Shown: positions 35,905 to 43,601 of the stretch, piece after piece
How the letters are laid out: each line of letters begins with the position of its first letter
How positions within the stretch are numbered: the first letter of the stretch is position 1
NCBI RefSeq assembly: GCF_046707225.1
Contig: NZ_JBJKOP010000008.1
Span: 1 to 64,000, forward strand
Length of the DNA stretch: 64,000 nucleotides
Direction of reading: 5' to 3'
Source: Caproicibacter sp046707225
Lineage (GTDB): Bacteria; Bacillota; Clostridia; Oscillospirales; Acutalibacteraceae
The notes under the pieces: generated by a model
Told to the model about the DNA's origin: nothing
The model's input: only the letters and a program-made list of their open reading frames with translations
Database searches by the model: none
Position numbers and translations under genes: made by a program

Positions 35905-36675
35905 TCAAGAAACAATCCGGGCGAGCGGGGCGATTTCAATTCCTTCCGCCGTCAGCGCGGAACGGATTTTCCGAACAAATTCCAGCGCATGGGCGTTATC
36001 TCCGTGAACGCAGACAGAGTCGGCCCGAATCGAAATATCTTTTCCCGTCGCGGCCGTGACTTTACCCTCTTTCGCCATGCGGACAACACGGCGGATCGCC
36101 TCGTTTTCGTCCGTGATCATGGAGTTCGGCTTCGTTCTGGCCACCAGGGAACCATCCTCTTCATAGGCCCGGTCCGCGAAAACCTCGCTCGCAGCGCGAA
36201 TGCCGGTGTCCTTCGCGGCGCGGATCATTTCGCTGCCGGAAAGGGCTAGCAGAATCAGGCTGCCGTCGAACTCGGCGATGCCCTCGCAGATGGCTTTTGC
36301 AAGATCATAATCTTTGCCCGCCATGTTGTACAGGGCGCCGTGCGCTTTTACGTGGACCAGCTTTACGCCGCAGGCCCGGCAGAATGCGGAAAGCGCGCCG
36401 ATCTGGTACTGAACGTAAGCCTTCGCTTCCGCCGGAGAAACCTTCATGTTTCTGCGGCCGAATCCCATCAGGTCCGGAAATCCCGGATGCGCCCCCACGC
36501 AGACCCCGCTTTTTCCCGCAAGCTCAACGGTTTTTCGCATCACGACGGGGTCGGATGCGTGAAAGCCGCAGGCGACATTGGCGGAGGAAACAAACGGGAT
36601 GACTTCCTCGTCCATGCCAAGCCGATAGGCGCCGAAGCTTTCCCCCAGATCACAGTTTAAATCAATGCGGTTCAT
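35905..36675 (-). CDS. pxpA: 5-oxoprolinase subunit PxpA (LamB/YcsF family)
   Basis: 256 residues. IDLNCDLGESFGAYRLGMDE, SSANVACGFHASDP and HVKAHGALYNMAGKD are family signatures. With PxpB and PxpC it hydrolyses 5-oxoproline to glutamate using ATP. It is the last gene of the operon; unlike Bacillus, where pxpA and the hydro-lyase-like ycsI also neighbour pxpBC, here a D-glutamate cyclase domain and a D-amino acid transaminase are in the same unit. Confidence 0.95.
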   Translation of the reverse strand: MNRIDLNCDLGESFGAYRLGMDEEVIPFVSSANVACGFHASDPVVMRKTVELAGKSGVCVGAHPGFPDLMGFGRRNMKVSPAEAKAYVQYQIGALSAFCRACGVKLVHVKAHGALYNMAGKDYDLAKAICEGIAEFDGSLILLALSGSEMIRAAKDTGIRAASEVFADRAYEEDGSLVARTKPNSMITDENEAIRRVVRMAKEGKVTAATGKDISIRADSVCVHGDNAHALEFVRKIRSALTAEGIEIAPLARIVS

Positions 36676-36693
36676 CGGTAATTTCCCCTTTCC

Positions 36694-37479
36694 TCAGTAT
36701 TTGAGCTGTACGTTTTTTACATCCGTAAGAAACATATGCCCCGGTGAGTGCGTAATGGCGATTTTCGGCTTCACATTCATGATCACCGACTGCGGGGTTA
36801 CGCCGCAGGGCCAGAAAACCGGAACTTCCCCGTCGCGGATGGTGACGCTGTCGCCGAAGTCCGGGTGATTGATGTCCTTGATGCCGATTGCTTCCGGCGA
36901 ACCGATGTGAACCGGAGCGCCGTGCACCCGGGGCATTCCTCCGGTAATCAGCGCGGCGCGCACCACCTCGTCATGGGGGAGGGGGCGCATGGAGACAACC
37001 ATTTTGCCGCTGAAAATACCGGCGGGTACGCAGTCGATGTTCGTACGGAACATCGGAACATTGCGGTTTTCTTCGATGTGGCGCACTGTGATGCCAGCTT
37101 CCAGCAGCTCCGCCTCAAAGGAGAAGCTGCAGCCGATCAGGAAGCTGACAAAATCGTCCCGCCAGAGACGGGAGGCGTCGGTGCATTCTTCCACCATCAC
37201 GCCGTTTTCATAGACGCGGTATTTCGGAATGTCGGTGGCGATATCGGCGCCCTGCGCAATGGCATGCAGTTCTCTGCTGCCCGCGTCGGAAACCTCAAGC
37301 AGAGGGCAGGATTTTGGATTTCTCTGGCAGAACAAAAGAAAATCGTATGCGAGCTCTTTTGGAAGCACGGCCAGATTTGCCTGCGCATATCCGGCGCACA
37401 TGCCGGCGGTCGGGCCGGTAATTTCGCCTTTGCGGATCAGCCCGCGAACCTCCGACGGCGCCATCGTTGTCAGATCCAT
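36694..37479 (-). CDS. DUF1445 / YcsI-type putative hydro-lyase (D-glutamate cyclase N-domain homologue)
   Basis: 261 residues. GYAQANLAVLPKELAYDFLLFCQRNPKSCPLLEV, DIATDIPKYRVY, FLIGCSFSFEAEL and HSPGHMFLTD are the conserved blocks of the DUF1445 family. Known: mammalian D-glutamate cyclase DGLUCY has a DUF1445 part followed by a DUF4392 part. The matching DUF4392 gene lies at 39352-40458 in the same operon. Inferred role: handling of D-glutamate or 5-oxo-D-proline. Between pxpC and pxpA. Confidence 0.9.
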   Translation of the reverse strand: MDLTTMAPSEVRGLIRKGEITGPTAGMCAGYAQANLAVLPKELAYDFLLFCQRNPKSCPLLEVSDAGSRELHAIAQGADIATDIPKYRVYENGVMVEECTDASRLWRDDFVSFLIGCSFSFEAELLEAGITVRHIEENRNVPMFRTNIDCVPAGIFSGKMVVSMRPLPHDEVVRAALITGGMPRVHGAPVHIGSPEAIGIKDINHPDFGDSVTIRDGEVPVFWPCGVTPQSVIMNVKPKIAITHSPGHMFLTDVKNVQLKY

Positions 37480-37552
37480 TCGTTCAACCTCCGTTTCAAC
37501 AGCCGGGACGGACGCGTTGAGCGTTCTTCGGCCCGGCAGGTCATTGTTTTGT

Positions 37553-38494
37553 TTATTCGTTCAGATACCGATTCAGCTTACGGAGCTTTTTTGTCTCTTT
37601 CCGCAGCAGCTTTTGGGCTTCCCCGACGGAAATGCGCTGAAACCGGACGGAATCGCCCGGGCGGCACTGCGCGAGCAGGGGCAGATCAACCGACGCCACC
37701 GTGCCGATTTTGGTGTATCCGCCCGTCGTCTGGCGGTCTGCCAGCATGATGATCGGCTTGCCGCTCGAGGGAATCTGAACGGCCCCTGCGGGGATTCCGT
37801 CGGATATGATATCCGCTTTGTCCCTGCACTCGACGACGGGACCGTCCAGCGCGCAGCCCATACGGTCGAACCGAGGCGTAACCTGATAAGTTTCCTCAAA
37901 GAAAGTACGGATTCCGCCCTCGGTGAAAGCGTCTTCCTGCGGACCCAAAATCACCCGCAGGGCCGTTTCGCCGCCGAAGGACGGGGCCTCCAATGTGCGG
38001 AGCGGAAAAAAGGGCAGCTCCTTTTTCGGCGAAGCGAATGCGATGACATCACCCGTCTGCAGTTTGCGTCCCCCGCAGCCTCCGAATCCGCATTTCAGGT
38101 TGGTCGATTTGCTGCCCATGACAACCGGCAGTTCGAGGCCGCCGGCGAACGCAAGGTAAGCGCGGCAGCCGCTTTTGGCGGGGCCGAAGGAAAGGACGTC
38201 CCCATCCTTGACCGGAATGGCGGCGTACCGCGGCATCGGCGCTCCGTTGAGCACAGGCGACAGGTCCCCTCCGGTCACCGCGACAAAATTATCCGCGGTA
38301 AAACGAAGCTCCGGTCCCATCAGGGTGATTTCGAAGACGGCTTCCCCGGCGGGATTTGCCACCAGAAGATTTGCGAGGATCATGGCTTTGCGGTCCAGCG
38401 CGCCGGAGGGGGAAATGCCGAGCTTTTGGTAACCGGTGCGCCCAAAATCCTGCACGGTGGTCAGAAGCCCGGGCTTTATGATTTCAATTTCCAT
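37553..38494 (-). CDS. pxpC: 5-oxoprolinase subunit PxpC (biotin-dependent carboxyltransferase-like)
   Basis: 313 residues. LLTTVQDFGRTGYQKLGISPSGALD, NPAGEAVFEITLMGPEL and ADRQTTGGYTKIGTVASVDL are diagnostic for the AHS2/KipA-like fold. The ATG at 38494 overlaps the pxpB stop by 11 bp; the ribosome site is weak, suggesting coupling to pxpB translation. Works with PxpA and PxpB. Confidence 0.94.
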   Translation of the reverse strand: MEIEIIKPGLLTTVQDFGRTGYQKLGISPSGALDRKAMILANLLVANPAGEAVFEITLMGPELRFTADNFVAVTGGDLSPVLNGAPMPRYAAIPVKDGDVLSFGPAKSGCRAYLAFAGGLELPVVMGSKSTNLKCGFGGCGGRKLQTGDVIAFASPKKELPFFPLRTLEAPSFGGETALRVILGPQEDAFTEGGIRTFFEETYQVTPRFDRMGCALDGPVVECRDKADIISDGIPAGAVQIPSSGKPIIMLADRQTTGGYTKIGTVASVDLPLLAQCRPGDSVRFQRISVGEAQKLLRKETKKLRKLNRYLNE

Positions 38495-39224
38495 CGGAGG
38501 AGCCCCCTTCCCGGACGACGCACTGATATTCGCCCTTTTCCGAAAGGGAATGAATCCGCAGATATTCTTCGCGCGGCACCGGGACAAAACGGATCCGATC
38601 CCCGGCCCGGTACAGAATCGGGTCCTCCCGGTTCGGGTCATAGGGCTTTACCGGCGTGCTGCCGATCAGCCGCCAACCGCCGGGGGAAGCGATGGGGTAG
38701 ATGCCGGTCTGTTCGCCGCCGATGGCTACGGAACCCGCCGGGATTTTCACGCGCGGCGTTTTCAGGCGGGGCGTCGCAATCCGGGAATCCATTCCCCCAA
38801 GATAGGCAAAGCCGGGCAAAAAGCCCAGCATGTAAATCAGATAATCTTTTGAAGAGTGAATCCGGACGACGTCGTCCTCCGCCATACCCGCGTGGGCCGC
38901 CACATCCGGCAGATCCTCGCCGAATTCGCCCCCGTAGCAGACGGGAATTTCAACAATCCGGCCCGCGCCGGAAGCGGCGGAGCCAAGGTTGTTCGCAAGA
39001 CGGGAAACCTTGCGTTTTAAAGAAGAACAGCGGATCGCGCAAGGGTCGTAACAGATTAAAAGAGAGCGATAAGTCGGTATCGTTTCCGTAATCCCCTTGA
39101 GACCGGACTGCCGAAGAGCGCGGTCCAGCGCGAGCACTTTCCCGTTGATTTCCTCACTGATTTCATTGCCGAACTCGACGGTGAGGGCACTGTCCCCCGC
39201 GGTCAGGATTCTGGGCTCCGGCAT
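38484..39224 (-). CDS. pxpB: 5-oxoprolinase subunit PxpB (KipI-like)
   Basis: 246 residues. DSALTVEFGNEISEEINGKV, PVCYGGEFGEDLPDVAAHAG and YMLGFLPGFAYLGGMDSRIATPRLKTPR are the AHS1/KipI signatures. Forms the PxpBC core. AGGAGGTT precedes the start. A 127 bp gap with no other gene separates it from the cyclase-like gene upstream. Confidence 0.95.
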   Translation of the reverse strand: MPEPRILTAGDSALTVEFGNEISEEINGKVLALDRALRQSGLKGITETIPTYRSLLICYDPCAIRCSSLKRKVSRLANNLGSAASGAGRIVEIPVCYGGEFGEDLPDVAAHAGMAEDDVVRIHSSKDYLIYMLGFLPGFAYLGGMDSRIATPRLKTPRVKIPAGSVAIGGEQTGIYPIASPGGWRLIGSTPVKPYDPNREDPILYRAGDRIRFVPVPREEYLRIHSLSEKGEYQCVVREGGSSDGN

Positions 39225-39351
39225 TTACAGTAACCTCCTCACTGAAAACCCGTTCTCACAGGTTGCAACGTCATGAAGCCGGTAATTTTTCCGCCAACTG
39301 CGTTGAAAATACATCGGAATACGCAGGTCTTTACGAAAGAATTCCCCGTGG

Positions 39352-40458
39352 TTATGTCGTTTCTCCCCTATGGGAACAGGTTTGAAAAAATCCCAACTCA
39401 AGCACCTTTTGAAACCAGGTTTTCCCCGGTTCGTATCCCGCGTAATCCAGAGCGTAGGCGACGCATTCGCGCATCAGCTCCAGAATCAGCACGTTCATTT
39501 TCAGGCCGAAGCCGTCCACCGCGGGGGTCAGGGAACCGTCCATATTGACCATTCCGCAGCGGGAAGCGGTTTTGATCGTTTCCCCGAGAAGCTCTCCGTC
39601 GTGAAGAATCTCCGGATTCTTCATCAGATACGCGAGCGCGGCGATCATTCCGTCGCAGCCCCAGTTGGAAACCGTCGCGGTCAGAACGGTTTCGGCCCTG
39701 GTCGCGGCGGCCAGCCCGCCCCCGCATCCGCAGGAACAGGAGCCCGGCGCGGCGTAGGGAATATAACGGTTCAAATGGTCGCCCAGCGTGCCGAGCCCAA
39801 GCTCGTTGCCGAGATCCCCGATGGAGATGGTTGCAACGCCCTTTTGCCGCAGCGTTTCAAACAGAATGTCTGCTTTCGCTTCCAGCGGGGTGACGTCTTT
39901 TCCCACCGCGTTATGATAGAAGCCCTTTGCGTTCGCCCCGGGAGCTTCAATGCTGACAACAGCGGAAGGGAGCCCCTGCGCGATGATTTCCTCCGCGCGG
40001 CCCGCCGCCTTTTCCGCTTCCTTCGGGAAAGTCAGGAACGCCATGGAAAATGGAAAGCGCTTTGCTTCCCCGACGGATTCGTAAAGGTGAAGGCCGATCA
40101 GCGGGGCGATCGCCTTCACGGCCGGAACGTTTTCTTCCGGGCAGACAAGGACGGGAACCGCGCGGAACGCTTTTTCAAGCGCTCTTGCCAGCAGCATGGC
40201 GCCGATAATTCCGTCCGTTTCGGCGCAGAGGGAAGGGGTCAGAACAAAACCGGTCAGAATAAGGACTTCGTTGCCTTCCCGGACCGTTTCCACCAGCTTT
40301 TTTGCCGCGTGTATGGTTAACGGTTCGCCGGCGAGCTTCCGCGACCCGTCGTACAGAATCCGGCAGACCCCGTATCCGCGGGGGTCCAGGTTCATCAGGT
40401 CGTCAAGATTTTGGCCGACGTTTAATTCGGTTAATGCTTCCTGATTCATTTCTGTCAT
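39352..40458 (-). CDS. D-glutamate cyclase-like protein (DUF4392)
   Basis: 368 residues. The family blocks VLILTGFVLTPSLCAETDGIIGA, SIEAPGANAKGFYHNAVGKDV, SIGDLGNELGLG and TVSNWGCDGMIAAL match the C-terminal half of mammalian D-glutamate cyclase, which converts D-glutamate to 5-oxo-D-proline. A cysteine-rich stretch (GSCSCGCGGGLAAATRAE) lies near residue 250. Start ATG after AAAGGA. It follows the D-amino acid transaminase gene by 16 bp, which can make D-glutamate. Confidence 0.9.
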   Translation of the reverse strand: MTEMNQEALTELNVGQNLDDLMNLDPRGYGVCRILYDGSRKLAGEPLTIHAAKKLVETVREGNEVLILTGFVLTPSLCAETDGIIGAMLLARALEKAFRAVPVLVCPEENVPAVKAIAPLIGLHLYESVGEAKRFPFSMAFLTFPKEAEKAAGRAEEIIAQGLPSAVVSIEAPGANAKGFYHNAVGKDVTPLEAKADILFETLRQKGVATISIGDLGNELGLGTLGDHLNRYIPYAAPGSCSCGCGGGLAAATRAETVLTATVSNWGCDGMIAALAYLMKNPEILHDGELLGETIKTASRCGMVNMDGSLTPAVDGFGLKMNVLILELMRECVAYALDYAGYEPGKTWFQKVLELGFFQTCSHRGETT

Positions 40459-40474
40459 GACGATCCTTTCGCTC

Positions 40475-41338
40475 TTATTTCGCGTAATCAGCGAATTTCA
40501 CCTTCGTATAATCCTCAAATTGCTTTACAGCGGCGTCCTGCAGCTTTTTGAGCAGCTCGGGGGCGCGCCCGCCGACCGTTTTGCCGTCGATTTCCACTGC
40601 GGCGTTGCACAGGGTGCCGGAGCTATGTACGATGACTTCGTCGGCGTCCATCAGCTCGGCGACGGTAAAGGGGGTTTCGCTGACCTGCATTCCGACCTGC
40701 GCGGCAAGCGCGACCAGATGTTTTCTGGCGGTGCCGGGAAGAATCAGGTTGTTGAGCGGAGCCGTGCGAAAAACGCCGTTTTTGATGATGGAGACATTGC
40801 TGTGCGCGCACTCGGTGACGGTTTCGCCGCGGTGGAACACCGCCTCCTGGCAGCCGGCTTCTTTCGCCGCCTGAGCGGCCATAACGCTTGGAATCAAATT
40901 CAGCGTTTTAATATCGCAGTGCAAAAACCGCGTGTCTTCCACGGTAATCAGCTTGAGGGTCCGGTCGATCGCCGTCAGCGGATTCGGGCGGATGGTGACA
41001 AAAAGGTTTGCCGGGCCGTCGGGAAAAACATGGTTGCGCATGCCGGTGCCGCGTGTGGTCTGCCAGTAAACCATCAGGCTTTCGGAGTTTTCCACCTGGT
41101 CGACCAGCTCCTGAAGTGTTTTTGCAAGCTCTTCTTTCGACATCGCGAACGGAATTTTCAGCTTGGAAAAGCTGCGAAAAAACCGGTCGATATGATCCTC
41201 GAGCGCAAAGATGACATGGTTTACCGCGTAAGTGGCGTCATACACGCCGTCGCCGAAATAGACGACACGGTCGTTCATGGGGATGGTCATTTCCTCAATC
41301 GGGCCGGTTTTTCCATTGTAATACCCAATGTTTTTCAT
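40475..41338 (-). CDS. D-amino acid aminotransferase (class IV)
   Basis: 287 residues. PLP fold type IV: MNDRVVYFGDGVYDATYAVN, TRGTGMRNHVFP, TLNLIPSVMAAQAAKEAGCQEAVF (the Lys of D-AAT is in this region as K-T-L-N) and VTECAHSNVSIIKNG. It interconverts D-alanine and D-glutamate with their keto acids. Close to Bacillus Dat rather than to branched-chain IlvE by the HSNV and RG.G motifs. First gene of the operon behind the structured leader. Confidence 0.9.
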   Translation of the reverse strand: MKNIGYYNGKTGPIEEMTIPMNDRVVYFGDGVYDATYAVNHVIFALEDHIDRFFRSFSKLKIPFAMSKEELAKTLQELVDQVENSESLMVYWQTTRGTGMRNHVFPDGPANLFVTIRPNPLTAIDRTLKLITVEDTRFLHCDIKTLNLIPSVMAAQAAKEAGCQEAVFHRGETVTECAHSNVSIIKNGVFRTAPLNNLILPGTARKHLVALAAQVGMQVSETPFTVAELMDADEVIVHSSGTLCNAAVEIDGKTVGGRAPELLKKLQDAAVKQFEDYTKVKFADYAK

Positions 41339-41404
41339 GCAGGTACCTCCACAAACTGTTTATTGTCGGCTGCAAATCCGGATGGTAGCACGTGAAAACG
41401 GACC

Positions 41405-41564
41405 GGTTTTCAACAAAAAAGAAGCCACTTAACCTAAACAGCGAGTTAAATGACTTCTGTATCATTTACTTTACGGTTCGTTGCCCTGCCCTCATTGGCG
41501 TTTGGCTTCCGTAATATTTTTTTGTAATAACGGGCCTACATCCGCATTTTACCGGCTGTAATCT
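41405..41564 (-). ncRNA. Structured 5' leader with attenuator (possible riboswitch, unassigned)
   Basis: The minus-strand transcript starts near 41564 and runs to a terminator: AGAAGTCATTTAAC pairs with GTTAAGTGGCTTCT and is followed by TTTTTTG (about 41412-41459). The 100 nt before it contain conserved-looking blocks, among them GGGAAAG, CCGGTAAAATGCGG, GTAGGCCCGTTATTAC, GGAAGCCAAACGCC and a closing TTACGG/CCGTAA pair. The order is loosely reminiscent of a cobalamin riboswitch core, but I do not see a proper B12 box, and I find no glycine, TPP, SAM, T-box or M-box signature. It is a candidate metabolite-sensing attenuator for the D-amino-acid operon. Confidence 0.5.
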
Positions 41565-41570
41565 TTCCCT

Positions 41571-41599
41571 ATTTTATTCTACGATGCCGCTTTTGTCAA
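41571..41599 (-). promoter_or_regulatory. Promoter of the D-amino-acid / 5-oxoproline operon
   Basis: Minus-strand -35 TTGACA (41594-41599), 17 bp, -10 TAAAAT (41571-41576); the first gene starts 226 bp downstream, leaving a long leader. Confidence 0.75.
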
Positions 41600-41629
41600 C
41601 CTTTTTTTCGGAAACGGGGCGGACGGGAC

Positions 41630-41658
41630 TTTACTCGGTGTTAATTCAATATTATAAT
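41630..41658 (+). promoter_or_regulatory. Promoter of the diguanylate cyclase gene
   Basis: -35 TTTACT (41630-41635), 17 bp, -10 TATAAT (41653-41658), divergent from the D-amino-acid operon promoter. Confidence 0.6.
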
Positions 41659-41712
41659 AAAATCAGGGGGAGTAAATAAACGGTTATTCACTGGAATGAA
41701 AGTAAGGACAGG

Positions 41713-42852
41713 ATGTGTGGGGAAATGGGGAAACGGGAGTTTGGCAGGATCCGAATGAAATCCTCGGGAGATGGAGCGAAGCCGGGGCGCAGAACGGCGT
41801 ACTTTAATTACCAGCTGATCTCCAGCCGAAAATACATCAATCAGGTTTGCCTTGCTGTCGGCGTATTCAATGAAGCGCTTTTAATCCCGGATTCGATTTT
41901 TGTAAAAAGCCCGATGAGCAAGCTGCTCATTGTTTTGTTTCGCACCCTGTTCACAGGCCTTCTCGTCCTTTTTTCCCTGTATTGCTCCAGAGCCAGGGGA
42001 TACAGGTCCTTTTACCGCTGTACAACGGGGATGGAGCTTCTCGCGGTCGCAATCTTTTTATTCGTTTTGGTTCAGTACGACCCGCCGAATTTTATGGTTC
42101 AGGCGGCGGGGCTGTATATCCTTCTGCTGGCTTTTTTTCTGGTTCCGAACCGGTACCGGAATATGCTTGCCGTGTCGACCGTTGGAATGGCCGGCTTTCT
42201 CTATTTTTCCTGGAGAAAGCTCGGCGGCCTGAGTATAGACGAGCTGATGGCGGCGGTCATTTATTTTGCCGCTACCGTTTTGATCTGCTCCATTTTCGCG
42301 TTGGGAAGGGACCGGCAGCAATACGGCGAATTTCTTTCCAAAGCTCAGCTGATGAAACTCAGCTATACCGACCAGCTGACAAGGGCTTCCAGCAGAAACC
42401 GGCTTTTTTCGGAATTCGCCAGGTGGCAGAAAATCTGCCTCGGGCGGCAAAGGCCCCTTTCGCTCTCTCTGTTTGACATAGACCGGTTCAAGTCCGTCAA
42501 CGACCAGTTTGGGCATTCGATTGCGGACAGGGTGCTTGCCGAACTGGCCGATGTGATTCGCGCTCATTTGAGAAGCTCCGATCTTCTGGTTCGGTGGGGA
42601 GGGGATGAATTTGTGATTCTGTTTCCGGAGACCGACCGGAATAAGGCTGCGGGAATCCTGAACCGGGTCCGCTATGCAATTGAAAAGAAGCGATTCGCTG
42701 GTAAAATACATATTACCTGCAGCTTCGGTTTAGCTGAAATGGAGGAAGGCTCCACACTGGATTCCATGGTTCAAAAGGCGGATGATCTCATGTATTCAGC
42801 GAAAAAGCAGGGAGGAAACCGGGTGGAAATCCGTGAGGAAAAAGCTCAGTGA
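41713..42852 (+). CDS. Membrane diguanylate cyclase (GGDEF)
   Basis: 379 residues. Six or so membrane helices (residues 70-195), then a GGDEF domain with LTRASSRNRLF, DIDRFKSVNDQFGHSIADRV and intact RWGGDEF (296-300), so cyclic di-GMP synthesis is expected. The inhibitory I-site RSSD (287-290) is five residues ahead, as required. The exact start is uncertain (ATGs at 41713, 41725 and 41755). It converges with tgl and overlaps its end by 7 bp. Confidence 0.92.
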   Translation: MCGEMGKREFGRIRMKSSGDGAKPGRRTAYFNYQLISSRKYINQVCLAVGVFNEALLIPDSIFVKSPMSKLLIVLFRTLFTGLLVLFSLYCSRARGYRSFYRCTTGMELLAVAIFLFVLVQYDPPNFMVQAAGLYILLLAFFLVPNRYRNMLAVSTVGMAGFLYFSWRKLGGLSIDELMAAVIYFAATVLICSIFALGRDRQQYGEFLSKAQLMKLSYTDQLTRASSRNRLFSEFARWQKICLGRQRPLSLSLFDIDRFKSVNDQFGHSIADRVLAELADVIRAHLRSSDLLVRWGGDEFVILFPETDRNKAAGILNRVRYAIEKKRFAGKIHITCSFGLAEMEEGSTLDSMVQKADDLMYSAKKQGGNRVEIREEKAQ

Positions 42853-43601
42853 TTCTGGGAAACCCGATACAGGTTTTTAAAATCGGGCCGTCCCGCCGAA
42901 TCCATCAGATAGGCGGTTTCATCCGCGTCCTCAATCCTGTTTTCGTTCAGGGACCTGATGATGGTGTCCGCGTCGTAAATTCCGACTCCGTGGCCGTAAT
43001 ATAGTTTCCCGTTCAGGTCGATGACGTTCTCCCCCTGCCATTCCGGGGTCAGAGGGTCCACGTCCGGATTGGCGAAATAACGCCGGTCGCCCGGAAGATA
43101 GAACGGGTACTTTTTCATCAGGCCGACATCACGGAGAAGCCGGTCGAGATGATGCCAGTTCATCAGTTCTATTTTTGGAAAGACCTGATTGAATCGGTCC
43201 GCACCCAGTACGGCAAGAAGGGCGCGGTAATAGACAATGACCATGGCGGTCGCGCATTCCGTCGCGTATTTGCGGCCGTGGTCAAAAATGTCCGAAATCG
43301 CCTCACTCGGTTTCGCGCCGCTTTTCAGACGAAAACCGCCTTCCGCCGTGCGGTCCCAGAATTCCTGGTTGCACTTTGACTTGCGGAAGATCGCGAAATC
43401 CATGCCGCTGCGGTCCAGTTCTTTTGCGGCGGCGACGGTCTGGGCGCGCAGGCGGAGTTCGAATCCCAGCTGTTCGCTGGAATCGTAATCAAGCTTTTCT
43501 TCGGCGGACGCAAGCTGAGAAAGAATGGAGCGCTCCGCGTTTTCATGAGTCAGGTTCGTGAGTTCTTCGGCCGCGGTCTGCTTTCCGGCAATAAAAATCA
43601 T
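42846..43601 (-). CDS. tgl: Protein-glutamine gamma-glutamyltransferase (spore coat transglutaminase)
   Basis: 251 residues, like the 245-residue Bacillus subtilis Tgl. TECATAMVIVYYRALLAVLG carries the catalytic Cys116, at the same number as in Bacillus; FELRLRAQTVAAAKELDRSG, NWHHLDRLL and WQGENVIDLNGKLYYGHGVGIY also match. It cross-links coat proteins on the spore surface. ATG at 43601 follows GGGGAGG by 8 nt. It overlaps the unknown upstream gene by 4 bp. Confidence 0.93.
   Translation of the reverse strand: MIFIAGKQTAAEELTNLTHENAERSILSQLASAEEKLDYDSSEQLGFELRLRAQTVAAAKELDRSGMDFAIFRKSKCNQEFWDRTAEGGFRLKSGAKPSEAISDIFDHGRKYATECATAMVIVYYRALLAVLGADRFNQVFPKIELMNWHHLDRLLRDVGLMKKYPFYLPGDRRYFANPDVDPLTPEWQGENVIDLNGKLYYGHGVGIYDADTIIRSLNENRIEDADETAYLMDSAGRPDFKNLYRVSQNH

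Noticed and set aside
37229..39091. 620-residue plus-strand open reading frame
   Set aside because: It lies opposite the DUF1445, pxpC and pxpB genes, is Arg/Gly/Pro-rich with no domain, and comes from the GC-rich codon pattern of those genes.
41405..41564. T-box or M-box reading of the leader before the D-amino acid transaminase
   Set aside because: No TGGNACCGCG T-box motif, no specifier loop, and only a chance GCCAATG resemblance to the M-box; left as unassigned.
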